DNA from: Streptomyces sp. DG2A-72
Lineage (GTDB): Bacteria; Actinomycetota; Actinomycetes; Streptomycetales; Streptomycetaceae
Assembly (NCBI RefSeq): GCF_030499575.1
Contig: NZ_JASTLC010000001.1
Span: 4,426,001 to 4,490,000, forward strand
DNA: 64,000 bases
Direction of reading: 5' to 3'
Shown here: piece after piece, positions 45,942-53,350 of the stretch
How positions within the stretch are numbered: the first letter of the stretch is position 1
How the letters are laid out: each line of letters begins with the position of its first letter
The notes under the pieces: generated by a model
What the model saw: the letters and a program-made list of their open reading frames with translations, nothing else
Databases searched by the model: none
Told to the model about the DNA's origin: nothing
Program-made: the position numbers and the translations under genes

Positions 45942-46186
45942 GCGCGGACCTCCACTGGTTCAAGAGCAGTTATAGCGGCGATCAGGGCGAGTGTGTCGAG
46001 GTCGCGCTGAGGTGGAGCAAGTCGAGCCGCAGCGGCAGCGAAGGCGAGTGCGTAGAGATAGCCCTCACCCCCACCACCATCCACATCCGCGACTCCAAAA
46101 CCCCTGCCACCCCTGCCACCCCCGCCACCCCGACCGTCCAAGTAACCCCCACCACCTGGACGACCTTCCTCAACTCCCTGCTCTAG
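45938..46186 (+). CDS. DUF397 protein with a duplicated core
   Basis: An 82-residue acidic partner of the XRE regulator. The DUF397 core occurs twice: LHWFKSSYSGDQGECVEVAL and then LRWSKSSRSGSEGECVEIAL, followed by IHIRDSK and a low-complexity PATPATPATP tail. Normal DUF397 proteins carry one core. It is translationally coupled (ATGA) to the regulator and ends four bases inside the convergent SnoaL gene. Confidence 0.88.
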   Translation: MSADLHWFKSSYSGDQGECVEVALRWSKSSRSGSEGECVEIALTPTTIHIRDSKTPATPATPATPTVQVTPTTWTTFLNSLL

Positions 46187-47112
46187 AACATCCCGTTGTC
46201 GTTCGCGGAGGTCGCCGGCACATCCTGGATCACATCCCAGTGCTCCACGATCTTCCCGTTCCGCACCCGGAACAGATCCACGATCGCCTGACCCCGCTCC
46301 CCCGGCGCGTTCACGTAGTGGCTGTGGACGGCGACCAAGTCACCCTCAGCGATGACCCGCTTCGGCGTGACCTTCAGCTGCGGGAACGCCTGGAAGAACC
46401 CGCCGAGTCCCGTCTTCGCGCCCTCCACGCCATCCGCGATGTTCGGGTTGTGCTGGTGGTACTCGGAACCCCAGTACCGGTCGAGGGCGGAAACATCCTT
46501 CTGGACCAGAAGCTGATCGACGGCCTTGGTGACCAGCTTCTTGTTGTACGCGGTCAGCCACCGCGGCCCCGGCTGCTCGGTCTGCGGCCAACTCTCCGTG
46601 GAGAACATGTCGTTGCCGCTGGCGGAACTCGCCGGCACCTCCTGCCCGACATCCCAGTGCTCGGCGATCTTCCCGTCCTGGAACCGGAAGATGTCGAACA
46701 CGGCCTGCCCCCGCGCCCCCGGAGTCATCACGACGTTCGAGTGCACGAGCACAAGGTCGCCCTCGGAGATGACCCGCTTGACGTCGTACTCGGCGTCCGG
46801 GAACTGCTGATGGACCCGGACACCCAGGTTCTTCAACGTCTCCGCACCGTCCGGCGCCAGCGGGTTGTGCTGGATGTAGTCGGCGCGGACGTACCGGTCC
46901 ACAACCTCCGTGTCGCCCTGCTCGAACACGCCCTTGAGGACGCGGACGGCGACGTACTTCTGGTAGGCGAGGCGGGCGGAATCGCCGTAGCCGGCGTGCT
47001 CACCGGAGGCAACCGGCACAGACGCAACGGCTGGCACCGCGGCGGCGCCCAGAAGCGCCGCGGACGCCAGCGCAGCGACAAGTGCCTTACGGACAGGCGT
47101 GGTGGGGGGCAT
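46183..47112 (-). CDS. Secreted protein with two SnoaL-like domains
   Basis: A 309-residue exported protein. The signal peptide is LVAALASAALLGAAAVPAVA (residues 11-30). Two NTF2/SnoaL-like domains follow: the first has YVRADYIQHNPLAPDGAETL and the second YWGSEYHQHNPNIADGVEGA; each ends in a conserved strand (IFRFQDGKIAEHWDVGQEVP; LFRVRNGKIVEHWDVIQDVP). The domains arise by duplication. Relatives are annotated as ester-cyclase-like or polyketide-cyclase-like. Its upstream region is shared with the divergent aldo-keto reductase and contains a palindrome at 47173. Confidence 0.87.
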   Translation of the reverse strand: MPPTTPVRKALVAALASAALLGAAAVPAVASVPVASGEHAGYGDSARLAYQKYVAVRVLKGVFEQGDTEVVDRYVRADYIQHNPLAPDGAETLKNLGVRVHQQFPDAEYDVKRVISEGDLVLVHSNVVMTPGARGQAVFDIFRFQDGKIAEHWDVGQEVPASSASGNDMFSTESWPQTEQPGPRWLTAYNKKLVTKAVDQLLVQKDVSALDRYWGSEYHQHNPNIADGVEGAKTGLGGFFQAFPQLKVTPKRVIAEGDLVAVHSHYVNAPGERGQAIVDLFRVRNGKIVEHWDVIQDVPATSANDNGMF

Positions 47113-47172
47113 GGCGCTCTCTTTCCGAGCAGGGAAATTGAAAGTTCAAGCTCACACTACCCACAGGTAAGC

Positions 47173-47189
47173 ACTAACCTCAAGTTAGT
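47173..47189. promoter_or_regulatory. Palindrome in a divergent promoter region
   Basis: ACTAACCTCAAGTTAGT has six-base arms around CTCAA. It sits in a 125-base AT-rich gap between the SnoaL and aldo-keto reductase genes and could control both. No regulator is encoded nearby. Confidence 0.45.
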
Positions 47190-47237
47190 TTAAAGACGCT
47201 TGCCTAGAGCGCACTCCACGCCGTTGGCTAGGCAGTT

Positions 47238-48233
47238 ATGAAGTACACGCAACTCGGACGCACGGGACTCAAGGTCAGCCAACTCGTCCTCGGCACCATG
47301 AACTTCGGTCCGCAGACCGACGAAGCGGACAGTCACGCGATCATGGACGCGGCGCTGGACGCCGGCATCAACTTCTTCGACACGGCGAACGTGTACGGCT
47401 GGGGCGAGAACAAGGGTCGTACCGAATCGATCATCGGCAACTGGTTCGCGAAGGGCGGCGAGCGGCGCGACAAGGTCGTGCTCGCCACCAAGGTGTACGG
47501 GAACATGGCGGCGGACGGCACTCCCGCCTGGCCCAACCACGACAAGCTGTCGGCGCTGAACATCCGACGGGCGGTGGACGCGTCGCTCAAGCGGCTGCAG
47601 ACCGACTACATCGACGTCTACCAGTTCCACCACATCGACCGCTCGACTCCCTTCGAGGAGATCTGGCAGGCGATCGACGTGCTGGTGCAGCAGGGGAAGA
47701 TCCTCTACGTCGGGTCCTCCAACTTCCCCGGCTACAAGATCGCCCAGGCCAACGAGATCGCCGCGAAGCGCACCGGCACCATCGGCCTCGTCAGCGAGCA
47801 GTGCCTCTACAACCTGGCCGAGCGCCGCGCCGAGATGGAGGTCATCCCGGCCGCGCAGGAGTACGGCCTCGGGGTCATCCCCTGGTCGCCGCTGCACGGC
47901 GGTGTGCTGGGCGGGGTCATCAAGAAGGAGGTCGAGGGCGGACGCCGGGCCAGTGGGCGGGCCGCGGACTACCTCGCCAACCCCGCCACGCGCGCGCAGA
48001 TCCAGTCGTACGAGGACCTGCTCGAAAAGCACGGCGTCGAGCCGGGTGAGGCCGCTCTCGCGTGGCTGCTCACCCGTCCCGGCGTGACCGGCCCGATCGT
48101 CGGTCCGCGCACCGCGGAGCAGCTGGAGTCCGCTCTGCGGGCGGTCGAGCTGGAGCTGAGCGAGGAGCTGCTGTCCGGGCTGGACGAGATCTTCCCGGGC
48201 CCGGGTCCGTCGCCGGAGGCCTTCGCCTGGTAA
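47238..48233 (+). CDS. Aldo-keto reductase
   Basis: A 331-residue NADPH-dependent oxidoreductase with the (beta/alpha)8 fold. The catalytic tetrad is present: aspartate and tyrosine in FFDTANVYGWGENKGR, lysine in VLATKVYGN and histidine in VYQFHHIDRSTPF. The cofactor end is PGVTGPIVGPRTAEQLESAL. It belongs to the general stress/YajO-like class with unknown substrate. ATG at 47238 lies at the edge of the shared intergenic region. Confidence 0.93.
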   Translation: MKYTQLGRTGLKVSQLVLGTMNFGPQTDEADSHAIMDAALDAGINFFDTANVYGWGENKGRTESIIGNWFAKGGERRDKVVLATKVYGNMAADGTPAWPNHDKLSALNIRRAVDASLKRLQTDYIDVYQFHHIDRSTPFEEIWQAIDVLVQQGKILYVGSSNFPGYKIAQANEIAAKRTGTIGLVSEQCLYNLAERRAEMEVIPAAQEYGLGVIPWSPLHGGVLGGVIKKEVEGGRRASGRAADYLANPATRAQIQSYEDLLEKHGVEPGEAALAWLLTRPGVTGPIVGPRTAEQLESALRAVELELSEELLSGLDEIFPGPGPSPEAFAW

Positions 48234-48255
48234 CCGCCGGAGGCGCGCGGCGGCG

Positions 48256-48345
48256 TCACTTTCCGAGCGCCGCCGCCAGCGCCACCATCACGAACATCAA
48301 CACAAGCGCACCGGCCATGATCCGGTTCCGGGTTTTCGGCTTCAC
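48256..48345 (-). CDS. 29-residue membrane peptide
   Basis: A small frame from GTG at 48345 to TGA at 48256 encodes MKPKTRNRIMAGALVLMFVM then VALAAALGK. A basic leader precedes one hydrophobic helix, as in real small membrane proteins. It starts ten bases after the ThpR stop on the same strand, so it is probably the last gene of that operon. The role is unknown. Codon use is normal for the genome (all but a few third positions are G/C). Confidence 0.65.
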   Translation of the reverse strand: MKPKTRNRIMAGALVLMFVMVALAAALGK

Positions 48346-48354
48346 GTATCGAGC

Positions 48355-48936
48355 CTAACCGGCCCCTCCGAGCGGCCATCGGGCGACCACCTCGTAGCGC
48401 GGCTGCTCACCCGGTACGCCCGATTTCGGCAGATTGCTACGGACCAGCGCCAGTTCGCCCACCGTCCACGTCCGACTGGTGAACCGGCCGAAGGCCTCGA
48501 CATACGGCCGTACATCCACCGCGTCCCGACTCCTCGCCACCGTCAGATGAGCCTTGTACCGACGGTGCTCCCCCATCGGCACCCCCGCCTTCCGCGCGGC
48601 GGCCTCCGCCCGGTCCGCCAGCAGCCGCAGCGCCCCGACGTCCCCCTCCGCCCCCACCCACAGCGCCCGTCCGCGCCCGAACTGGCCGCCGCCCTGGAGT
48701 GCCAGCGGGAAGAGGTCAGTGCGGTGCGCGGCCCGCTCCAGCCTCGCCGACAGTTCCGGTACGAGGTCGTCGTCGACCTCCCCGTAGAACGCCATCGTGA
48801 AGTGCCACCCGGGCCGCCCGGTCCACCGCAGCCCGTCCGCCCCGGGCAGCTTCTGCAACTCGTCGATCTCGAGGGCGAGTTCACGGACGACGTCGTCAGG
48901 GGGCAGCACGGCGGCGAAGAGTCTCACGGACGCCAC
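48355..48936 (-). CDS. thpR: RNA 2',3'-cyclic phosphodiesterase
   Basis: A 193-residue 2H phosphoesterase (older name 2'-5' RNA ligase). Both HxT/S motifs are present: HFTM in PGWHFTMAFYGEVDD near residue 47 and HLTV in YKAHLTVARSRDAVD near residue 130. It opens 2',3'-cyclic RNA ends and can act in tRNA processing. The start may be GTG at 48936 or GTG at 48927. The 29-residue membrane peptide follows. Confidence 0.9.
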   Translation of the reverse strand: MASVRLFAAVLPPDDVVRELALEIDELQKLPGADGLRWTGRPGWHFTMAFYGEVDDDLVPELSARLERAAHRTDLFPLALQGGGQFGRGRALWVGAEGDVGALRLLADRAEAAARKAGVPMGEHRRYKAHLTVARSRDAVDVRPYVEAFGRFTSRTWTVGELALVRSNLPKSGVPGEQPRYEVVARWPLGGAG

Positions 48937-48985
48937 TGTTCCAGGGAACGGATCATCCGGCGAGCTGTCTCCCTGCCACGGGCCT

Positions 48986-49738
48986 TCAGACGTCGACGTC
49001 GAGGGCGATGGTCAGCTCGGCGCGGCCGGTGACGCGCAGCGGAATGTGCGCCGCCGGGTTCAGTGAGTCGTTGACGGCCATCAAGGCGCCTCGGAGGTCG
49101 GCCGGGGCCGGCAGCGTGATCAGGTCCAGTCCGGCTTCCAGCACCTCACGGAGTCCCGGGGCCGCGCACGTGAAGGGCAGCAGGCGGTCGTGCGTCGCGT
49201 GGTAGATGTGCAGCTCGACGGTCTCGGTGGCGTGGGCGGCCGCGAGGAACTCCTGGACGTCCCCCGCGCCGACCAGCATGGCGGTGTCCAGGTCGATGTC
49301 CATCGACGGCAGGGCGAGCGAGGCGCGCAGGAAGCCCGGGTGCGCGTCAAGGTAGAGGGACGCTCCGTTGTCCTCGATCGCCTCGCCCAGGTCGTAGAGG
49401 TTCCGGCGCTGGTCCCGTGTCAGTTCGACCACGACGGCCGCTCGGCCGCCGAGCCCCATGTAGACCACCGAGCCGGCTTCGGCATGCGTACGGTGACTCG
49501 ACCCGACGTCCACCGGTCCGGTGCCGGCGGGAAACATCCGCCGGGTCTGCGCCGCCGTCTGGTCCGTGATGCTCGGGGCGATGATCGGGGGCAGCCGCCG
49601 GCCGCCGACCGTCAGTCCCGGACGCTGGAACGATCCCGTCACCGCTCCGGGATCGAACACGCTGACCACTACGGGCGCCTGCTTCTGTCCCGTCTGCTTC
49701 TGCCCCGCCTGCTTCTTCTTCCGTCGCCACCACGTCAT
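48986..49738 (-). CDS. Conserved protein of unknown function
   Basis: A 250-residue cytoplasmic protein I do not recognise. A lysine/glutamine-rich leader (KKKQAGQKQTGQKQ) precedes an ordered domain with AVVVELTRDQRRNLYDLGEA and VELHIYHATHDRLLPFTCAA. No catalytic or membrane signature is seen. Its last 60 residues (ALMAVNDSLNPAAHIPLRVT) look like a beta-rich end. ATG at 49738. Possibly co-transcribed with the ThpR gene, 49 bases downstream. Confidence 0.7.
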   Translation of the reverse strand: MTWWRRKKKQAGQKQTGQKQAPVVVSVFDPGAVTGSFQRPGLTVGGRRLPPIIAPSITDQTAAQTRRMFPAGTGPVDVGSSHRTHAEAGSVVYMGLGGRAAVVVELTRDQRRNLYDLGEAIEDNGASLYLDAHPGFLRASLALPSMDIDLDTAMLVGAGDVQEFLAAAHATETVELHIYHATHDRLLPFTCAAPGLREVLEAGLDLITLPAPADLRGALMAVNDSLNPAAHIPLRVTGRAELTIALDVDV

Positions 49739-49815
49739 GCCCCGACCGTAAACACACCGCCCCGGGACGGGGCCCGGCCTCAACAGACCGGCGCCGTACG
49801 GGAGACCATGGGGCC

Positions 49816-50346
49816 ATGGACAGCGGGAGCACGATCAGCATCAGAGAAGGCGGACCCGACGACATTCCCGCGATACTCGCCATGCTCGACAGCTGTGTCG
49901 AGTGGCTGGTCTCGCAGGGGCGCACGGGGCAGTGGGGAACGCAGCCGCTGTCGCAGAGCCCGAAGACGGTGGAGTCGGTGGCGCGTTACATGGACGAGGG
50001 CGACGTCTTCGTCGCCGAGGTCGACGGCGGGCCGGCCGCCACCCTCACCCTCACCGACTCGCCCGGCCCCTACCTGGCCCACCTCCCGCCGACCGGCGAG
50101 CCCGAGCGGTACATCCACTGGCTCGCCTCCGACCGCCGCTTCAAGGGCCACGGCGCGGGCAGCGCCCTGCTCGCACACGCCGCCGAGGTGACCCGCCGGG
50201 CGGGCGTCTCGCTGCTGCGGGTGGACTGCTACGCGGGCGACGACGGCAAGCTCGTCCGCTACTACGAGAGCCAGGGCTTCGTCCGTACCGAGACCTACGT
50301 GGGCAAGGACGACTGGCCGGGGCAGGTGCTGGCGCGGAGGGTCTGA
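49816..50346 (+). CDS. GNAT-family N-acetyltransferase
   Basis: A 176-residue acetyltransferase. The CoA-binding region is WLASDRRFKGHGAGSALLAH near residues 102-121, followed by VSLLRVDCYAGDDGKLVRYY and ESQGFVRTETY, all family-typical. Target unknown. It is followed directly by a Uma2 relic. ATG at 49816. Confidence 0.88.
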   Translation: MDSGSTISIREGGPDDIPAILAMLDSCVEWLVSQGRTGQWGTQPLSQSPKTVESVARYMDEGDVFVAEVDGGPAATLTLTDSPGPYLAHLPPTGEPERYIHWLASDRRFKGHGAGSALLAHAAEVTRRAGVSLLRVDCYAGDDGKLVRYYESQGFVRTETYVGKDDWPGQVLARRV

Positions 50347-50386
50347 TCCGCACTGATCGCCGACGGCGCACAGCGAAACGGCAACG

Positions 50387-50559
50387 GCAACTGGCCTGAT
50401 CGTGGACCCGTACACCGCCGAATGGCACCTGCACACCCTGCCCAAGGACGGCGAGTACCACGCCGCCGTCAGCTTCGGCTTCGGCTTCGGTGACGACATC
50501 GACCTGACCGGACCGTCGTCGGCCTCACCCTCAAAACCGACGAGTTTCCCCGCGAGTGA
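50387..50559 (+). pseudogene. Relic of a Uma2-family gene
   Basis: ATGLIVDPYTAEWHLHTLPK and then DGEY match VYLIADPYTGKCRLFTQPKD of the intact Uma2 protein at 42088-42678. After GDDIDLT the frame breaks, and the continuation VVGLTLKTDEFPRE plus stop in another frame matches the intact end LGLTLKTDEFPRD. The N-terminal three quarters are missing. It is clearly a decayed paralogue. Confidence 0.85.
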
Positions 50560-50564
50560 CGTCC

Positions 50565-51929
50565 CTACGCCACCGTCGTCAGCTCGTCCTCCCGCTGCTC
50601 GCGAGGCACGAACCGCACGCGCGGATGCCCGTGGTTCCACCCCACCGACAGCCGCAGACCCCCCACCCTGGCCAGAATCAGGCCGATCACCACAGCCGCA
50701 GTCGCCGCGATCGCGCCTCCGACGGCCAGGCCCACCCGGGCGCCGTACGTGTCGGTGATCCAGCCGACGATCGGGGCGCCAACCGGGGAGCCGCCCAGGA
50801 AGACCATCATGTACAGGGCCATCACACGGCCCCGCATCGCCGGGTCGGTGGCCATCTGGATGCTGGTGTTGGCGGTGACGTTGATCGTCATGCCGAAGAG
50901 GCCTATCGGGATCATCAGCAGGGCGAAGAGGTACAGCGACGGGGTCAGCGCCGCCACGATCTCCACCGTGCCGAAGAGCAGCGCGCCCGCGATCAGCAGA
51001 CGCATCCGCGCAGTGCCGCGCCGCGCGGCGAGCAGCGCGCCGGTCACCGAGCCAACCGCCATCAGCGTGTTGAACATGCTGTACCAGCCCGCGCCGGCGT
51101 GGAACACGTCGTCCGCGAAGGCCGAGATGTAGACGGGGAAGTTGAAGGCGAACGTGCCGACGAAGCCGACCAGCACGATCGGCCAGACCAGCTCCGGCCG
51201 CCCGGCGACATACCGCAGCCCCTCCCGCAGCTGCCCCTTGCCGCGCGGGGCGCGCTCGACGGCGTACAGCTCACGCGCCCGCATCAGCAGCAGGCCGACG
51301 ATGGGGGCGATGAAGGACAGGCCGTTGAAGAGGAACGCCCAGCCGGTGCCGACGCCGGTGATCAGGACACCCGCGACGGCTGGGCCGATGAGGCGGGCGG
51401 ACTGGAAGTTGGCGGAGTTCAGGCTGACCGCGTTCTGCAGCTGGTCGGGGCCGACCATCTCGGAGACGAAGGACTGGCGGGCCGGGTTGTCGACGACGGT
51501 GGCGAGGCCGACCGCGAAGGCGGCTACGTAGACGTGCCAGACCTCGACGTGGCCGGTGATCGTGAGGAACGCGAGCGCCAGGCCCGTCAGGCCCATCGCC
51601 GTCTGGGTGACCAGCAGGGTCGGGCGCTTGGGGAGGCGGTCGACGAGGACGCCGCCGTACAGGCCGAAGAGCAGCATCGGGAGGAACTGCAGCGCCGTCG
51701 TTATACCTACGGCCGTGGAGGAGCCGGTGAGGCTGAGCACCAGCCAGTCCTGGGCGATGCGCTGCATCCAGGTGCCGGTGTTGGAGACGACCTGGCCCAT
51801 GAAGAACAGGCGGTAGTTCCGGACCTTGAGCGAGCTGAACATCGAGGACTTGCGCTCGACGGGGTCGTCAGGGGTGGTGTCGTGGGTGGTCGGTGCGGGG
51901 GCGGAGTGTGCTCCGGGTCCCGTACTCAA
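50565..51929 (-). CDS. MFS exporter (EntS-like)
   Basis: A 454-residue twelve-helix major facilitator transporter. The first loop motif is GLYGGVLVDRLPKRPTLLVT, and membrane segments run through to VVIGLILARVGGL. It resembles the EntS/multidrug group. The start is TTG at 51929 with GGAGGCG upstream; this gives a 30-residue Pro/Thr-rich leader before VRNYRLFFMGQVVSNTGTWM. It lies 28 bases after the MarR stop and is co-transcribed with it, so the pair is an inducible efflux operon. Confidence 0.92.
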   Translation of the reverse strand: MSTGPGAHSAPAPTTHDTTPDDPVERKSSMFSSLKVRNYRLFFMGQVVSNTGTWMQRIAQDWLVLSLTGSSTAVGITTALQFLPMLLFGLYGGVLVDRLPKRPTLLVTQTAMGLTGLALAFLTITGHVEVWHVYVAAFAVGLATVVDNPARQSFVSEMVGPDQLQNAVSLNSANFQSARLIGPAVAGVLITGVGTGWAFLFNGLSFIAPIVGLLLMRARELYAVERAPRGKGQLREGLRYVAGRPELVWPIVLVGFVGTFAFNFPVYISAFADDVFHAGAGWYSMFNTLMAVGSVTGALLAARRGTARMRLLIAGALLFGTVEIVAALTPSLYLFALLMIPIGLFGMTINVTANTSIQMATDPAMRGRVMALYMMVFLGGSPVGAPIVGWITDTYGARVGLAVGGAIAATAAVVIGLILARVGGLRLSVGWNHGHPRVRFVPREQREDELTTVA

Positions 51930-51957
51930 CAGCGTTCGCCTCCTCAAAACGGTGGGC

Positions 51958-52395
51958 TTACAGGTGTGCGAGCTTCTCCAGCACAGGGGCGGCGGCGCGC
52001 AGCTTCGCCCACTCGTCGTCGTCGAGGCTCTCGGCGAGCGAGGCCAGGAAGGCATTGCGCTTGCGGCGGCTCTCCTCCAGCATCGTCACGGCCTGCTCGG
52101 TCTGTGTGACGACCTTCTGGCGCCGGTCCTCGGGGTGCGGCTCCAGCCGGACCAGCCCCTTGGCTTCGAGCAGCGCGACGATGCGGGTCATCGAGGGCGG
52201 CTGCACATGCTCCTTGCGGGCGAGTTCACCCGGGGTGGCGGTGCCGCAGCGGGCGAGGGTGCCGAGCACCGACATCTCGGTGGGGCTCAGCGATTCGTCG
52301 ACCCGCTGGTGCTTGAGCCGACGGGACAGCCGCATCACGGCAGATCGCAGGGAGTTCACGGCGGCAGCGTCGTCGCCATGGCTAAGGTCCGACAT
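51958..52395 (-). CDS. MarR-family regulator of the MFS gene
   Basis: A 145-residue winged-helix regulator. The DNA-binding part is SVLGTLARCGTATPGELARK followed by EHVQPPSMTRIVALLEAKGL and the wing VRLEPHPEDRRQKVV. It precedes the MFS gene in one transcript. Eight bases before its ATG (52395) lies a near-perfect palindrome that is its likely autoregulatory site. Confidence 0.92.
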   Translation of the reverse strand: MSDLSHGDDAAAVNSLRSAVMRLSRRLKHQRVDESLSPTEMSVLGTLARCGTATPGELARKEHVQPPSMTRIVALLEAKGLVRLEPHPEDRRQKVVTQTEQAVTMLEESRRKRNAFLASLAESLDDDEWAKLRAAAPVLEKLAHL

Positions 52396-52402
52396 GTTCT
52401 TT

Positions 52403-52420
52403 AGGGTAACTCATTACCCT
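52403..52420. promoter_or_regulatory. MarR operator palindrome
   Basis: AGGGTAACTCATTACCCT has perfect seven-base arms and overlaps the region just upstream of the MarR start, in an AT-rich pocket. An outer inverted repeat (ctttag/ctaaag-like) flanks it. Confidence 0.72.
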
Positions 52421-52549
52421 ACCTAAAGACCACTGCCGCGCGTATAATTGCCCGCGCCCCGGGCCACTGAACCCTCAGATCACCCATCCGGGTGAGTTGG
52501 TTCCGGAAAGTGACGCGGCGCCCGGTTCGGTCCGGCAACCCTCGTACAC

Positions 52550-52732
52550 ATGGGGACCAGCGTGCTCAGCCTGCGGATAGACGGGGAGCTGCTCGAACGG
52601 CTCCGGGACCATGCGGCGAAAAGGGGAATGAGCGTCCAGGACTATGTGATCCGGACGCTCATCCGGGACGACTTCGACGAACGGTTCCAGGCCGCCGTCG
52701 AGGAGACGGAGCGGTTCTACGGGGTCACCTGA
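52550..52732 (+). CDS. Small ribbon-helix-helix-like protein
   Basis: A 60-residue protein with the ribbon-helix-helix layout: strand TSVLSLRIDGELLERLRDHA, then KRGMSVQDYVIRTLIRDDFD. It may be a small DNA-binding regulator or antitoxin. No toxin gene is adjacent. ATG at 52550 or GTG at 52562 could be the start. Confidence 0.75.
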   Translation: MGTSVLSLRIDGELLERLRDHAAKRGMSVQDYVIRTLIRDDFDERFQAAVEETERFYGVT

Positions 52733-52762
52733 CGGCGTCCGGCGGTCAGGTCGGGCAACGCT

Positions 52763-53251
52763 TCAGGACAACGCGGCTGACGCGATGCCCAGGCAGAGCA
52801 TCAGGGCGGTCCACGGCGTCGCCCTCGCCAGCGCGCGGTTCTTGGCCAGGGCGATCGAGCCGAGGAAGCGGGCCATCACCCAGAGCTGTTCGGCCTGGGT
52901 CTGCGGGTCCCCGGCTAGATCCGCGTCCAGGCCTGTAACACCGAAGGGGTTCACGGGTGCCGGGGCGTGGGTGGACGGCCGGAGCGCCCGCACGATGTGG
53001 AAACCGGAGACGAGGAGAGTGACCGCGAACGCGAACAGGACGGTGCCGAGTACCGGTGACCAGCACGTTCCCGCTCCACCTCCCAGGGCTGCCGCCGCGG
53101 CGACCACCCCACCGGTGTGCACCACGACCATCACGTTCACCTTCGAGTCCGCCTGCTGCACATAGCCCTGAAAGATGGCCAGCGCGGCGAGCGCCACCTC
53201 GAGCGCCGGGTCTTCGGCGGCGTTCGGTAGGTCGAGCTGCCGGATTGCCAT
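52763..53251 (-). CDS. Small membrane protein resembling Pycsar effectors (DUF5706-like)
   Basis: A 162-residue protein with two close membrane helices (about residues 38-58 and 66-88), a soluble linker and a C-terminal hydrophobic helix (about 145-162). The run YVQQADSKVNVMVVVHTGGV at residues 30-49 carries the ADSK-type motif at the head of the first helix seen in Pycsar/DUF5706 effectors, and the part around VMARFLGSIALAKNRALARA fits their second half. Pycsar effectors depolarise the membrane when a cyclic pyrimidine nucleotide binds. It is the last gene of the Crp-cyclase-like unit, 99 bases downstream. Family assignment is from pattern only. Confidence 0.6.
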   Translation of the reverse strand: MAIRQLDLPNAAEDPALEVALAALAIFQGYVQQADSKVNVMVVVHTGGVVAAAAALGGGAGTCWSPVLGTVLFAFAVTLLVSGFHIVRALRPSTHAPAPVNPFGVTGLDADLAGDPQTQAEQLWVMARFLGSIALAKNRALARATPWTALMLCLGIASAALS

Positions 53252-53350
53252 GAATGTCTCCCTGCCCTGTCGCTCCGCTCTTCACGGGAGGTTGGCACCT
53301 GGCGGCGAGAGTGGCTCACGTGGCCGTCATTTGGGGGGCGGAGTCCGGGG

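Noticed and set aside
47173..47200. SoxR box (cctcaag start)
   Set aside because: The second half (gtttaaag) does not complete the inverted repeat expected for SoxR.
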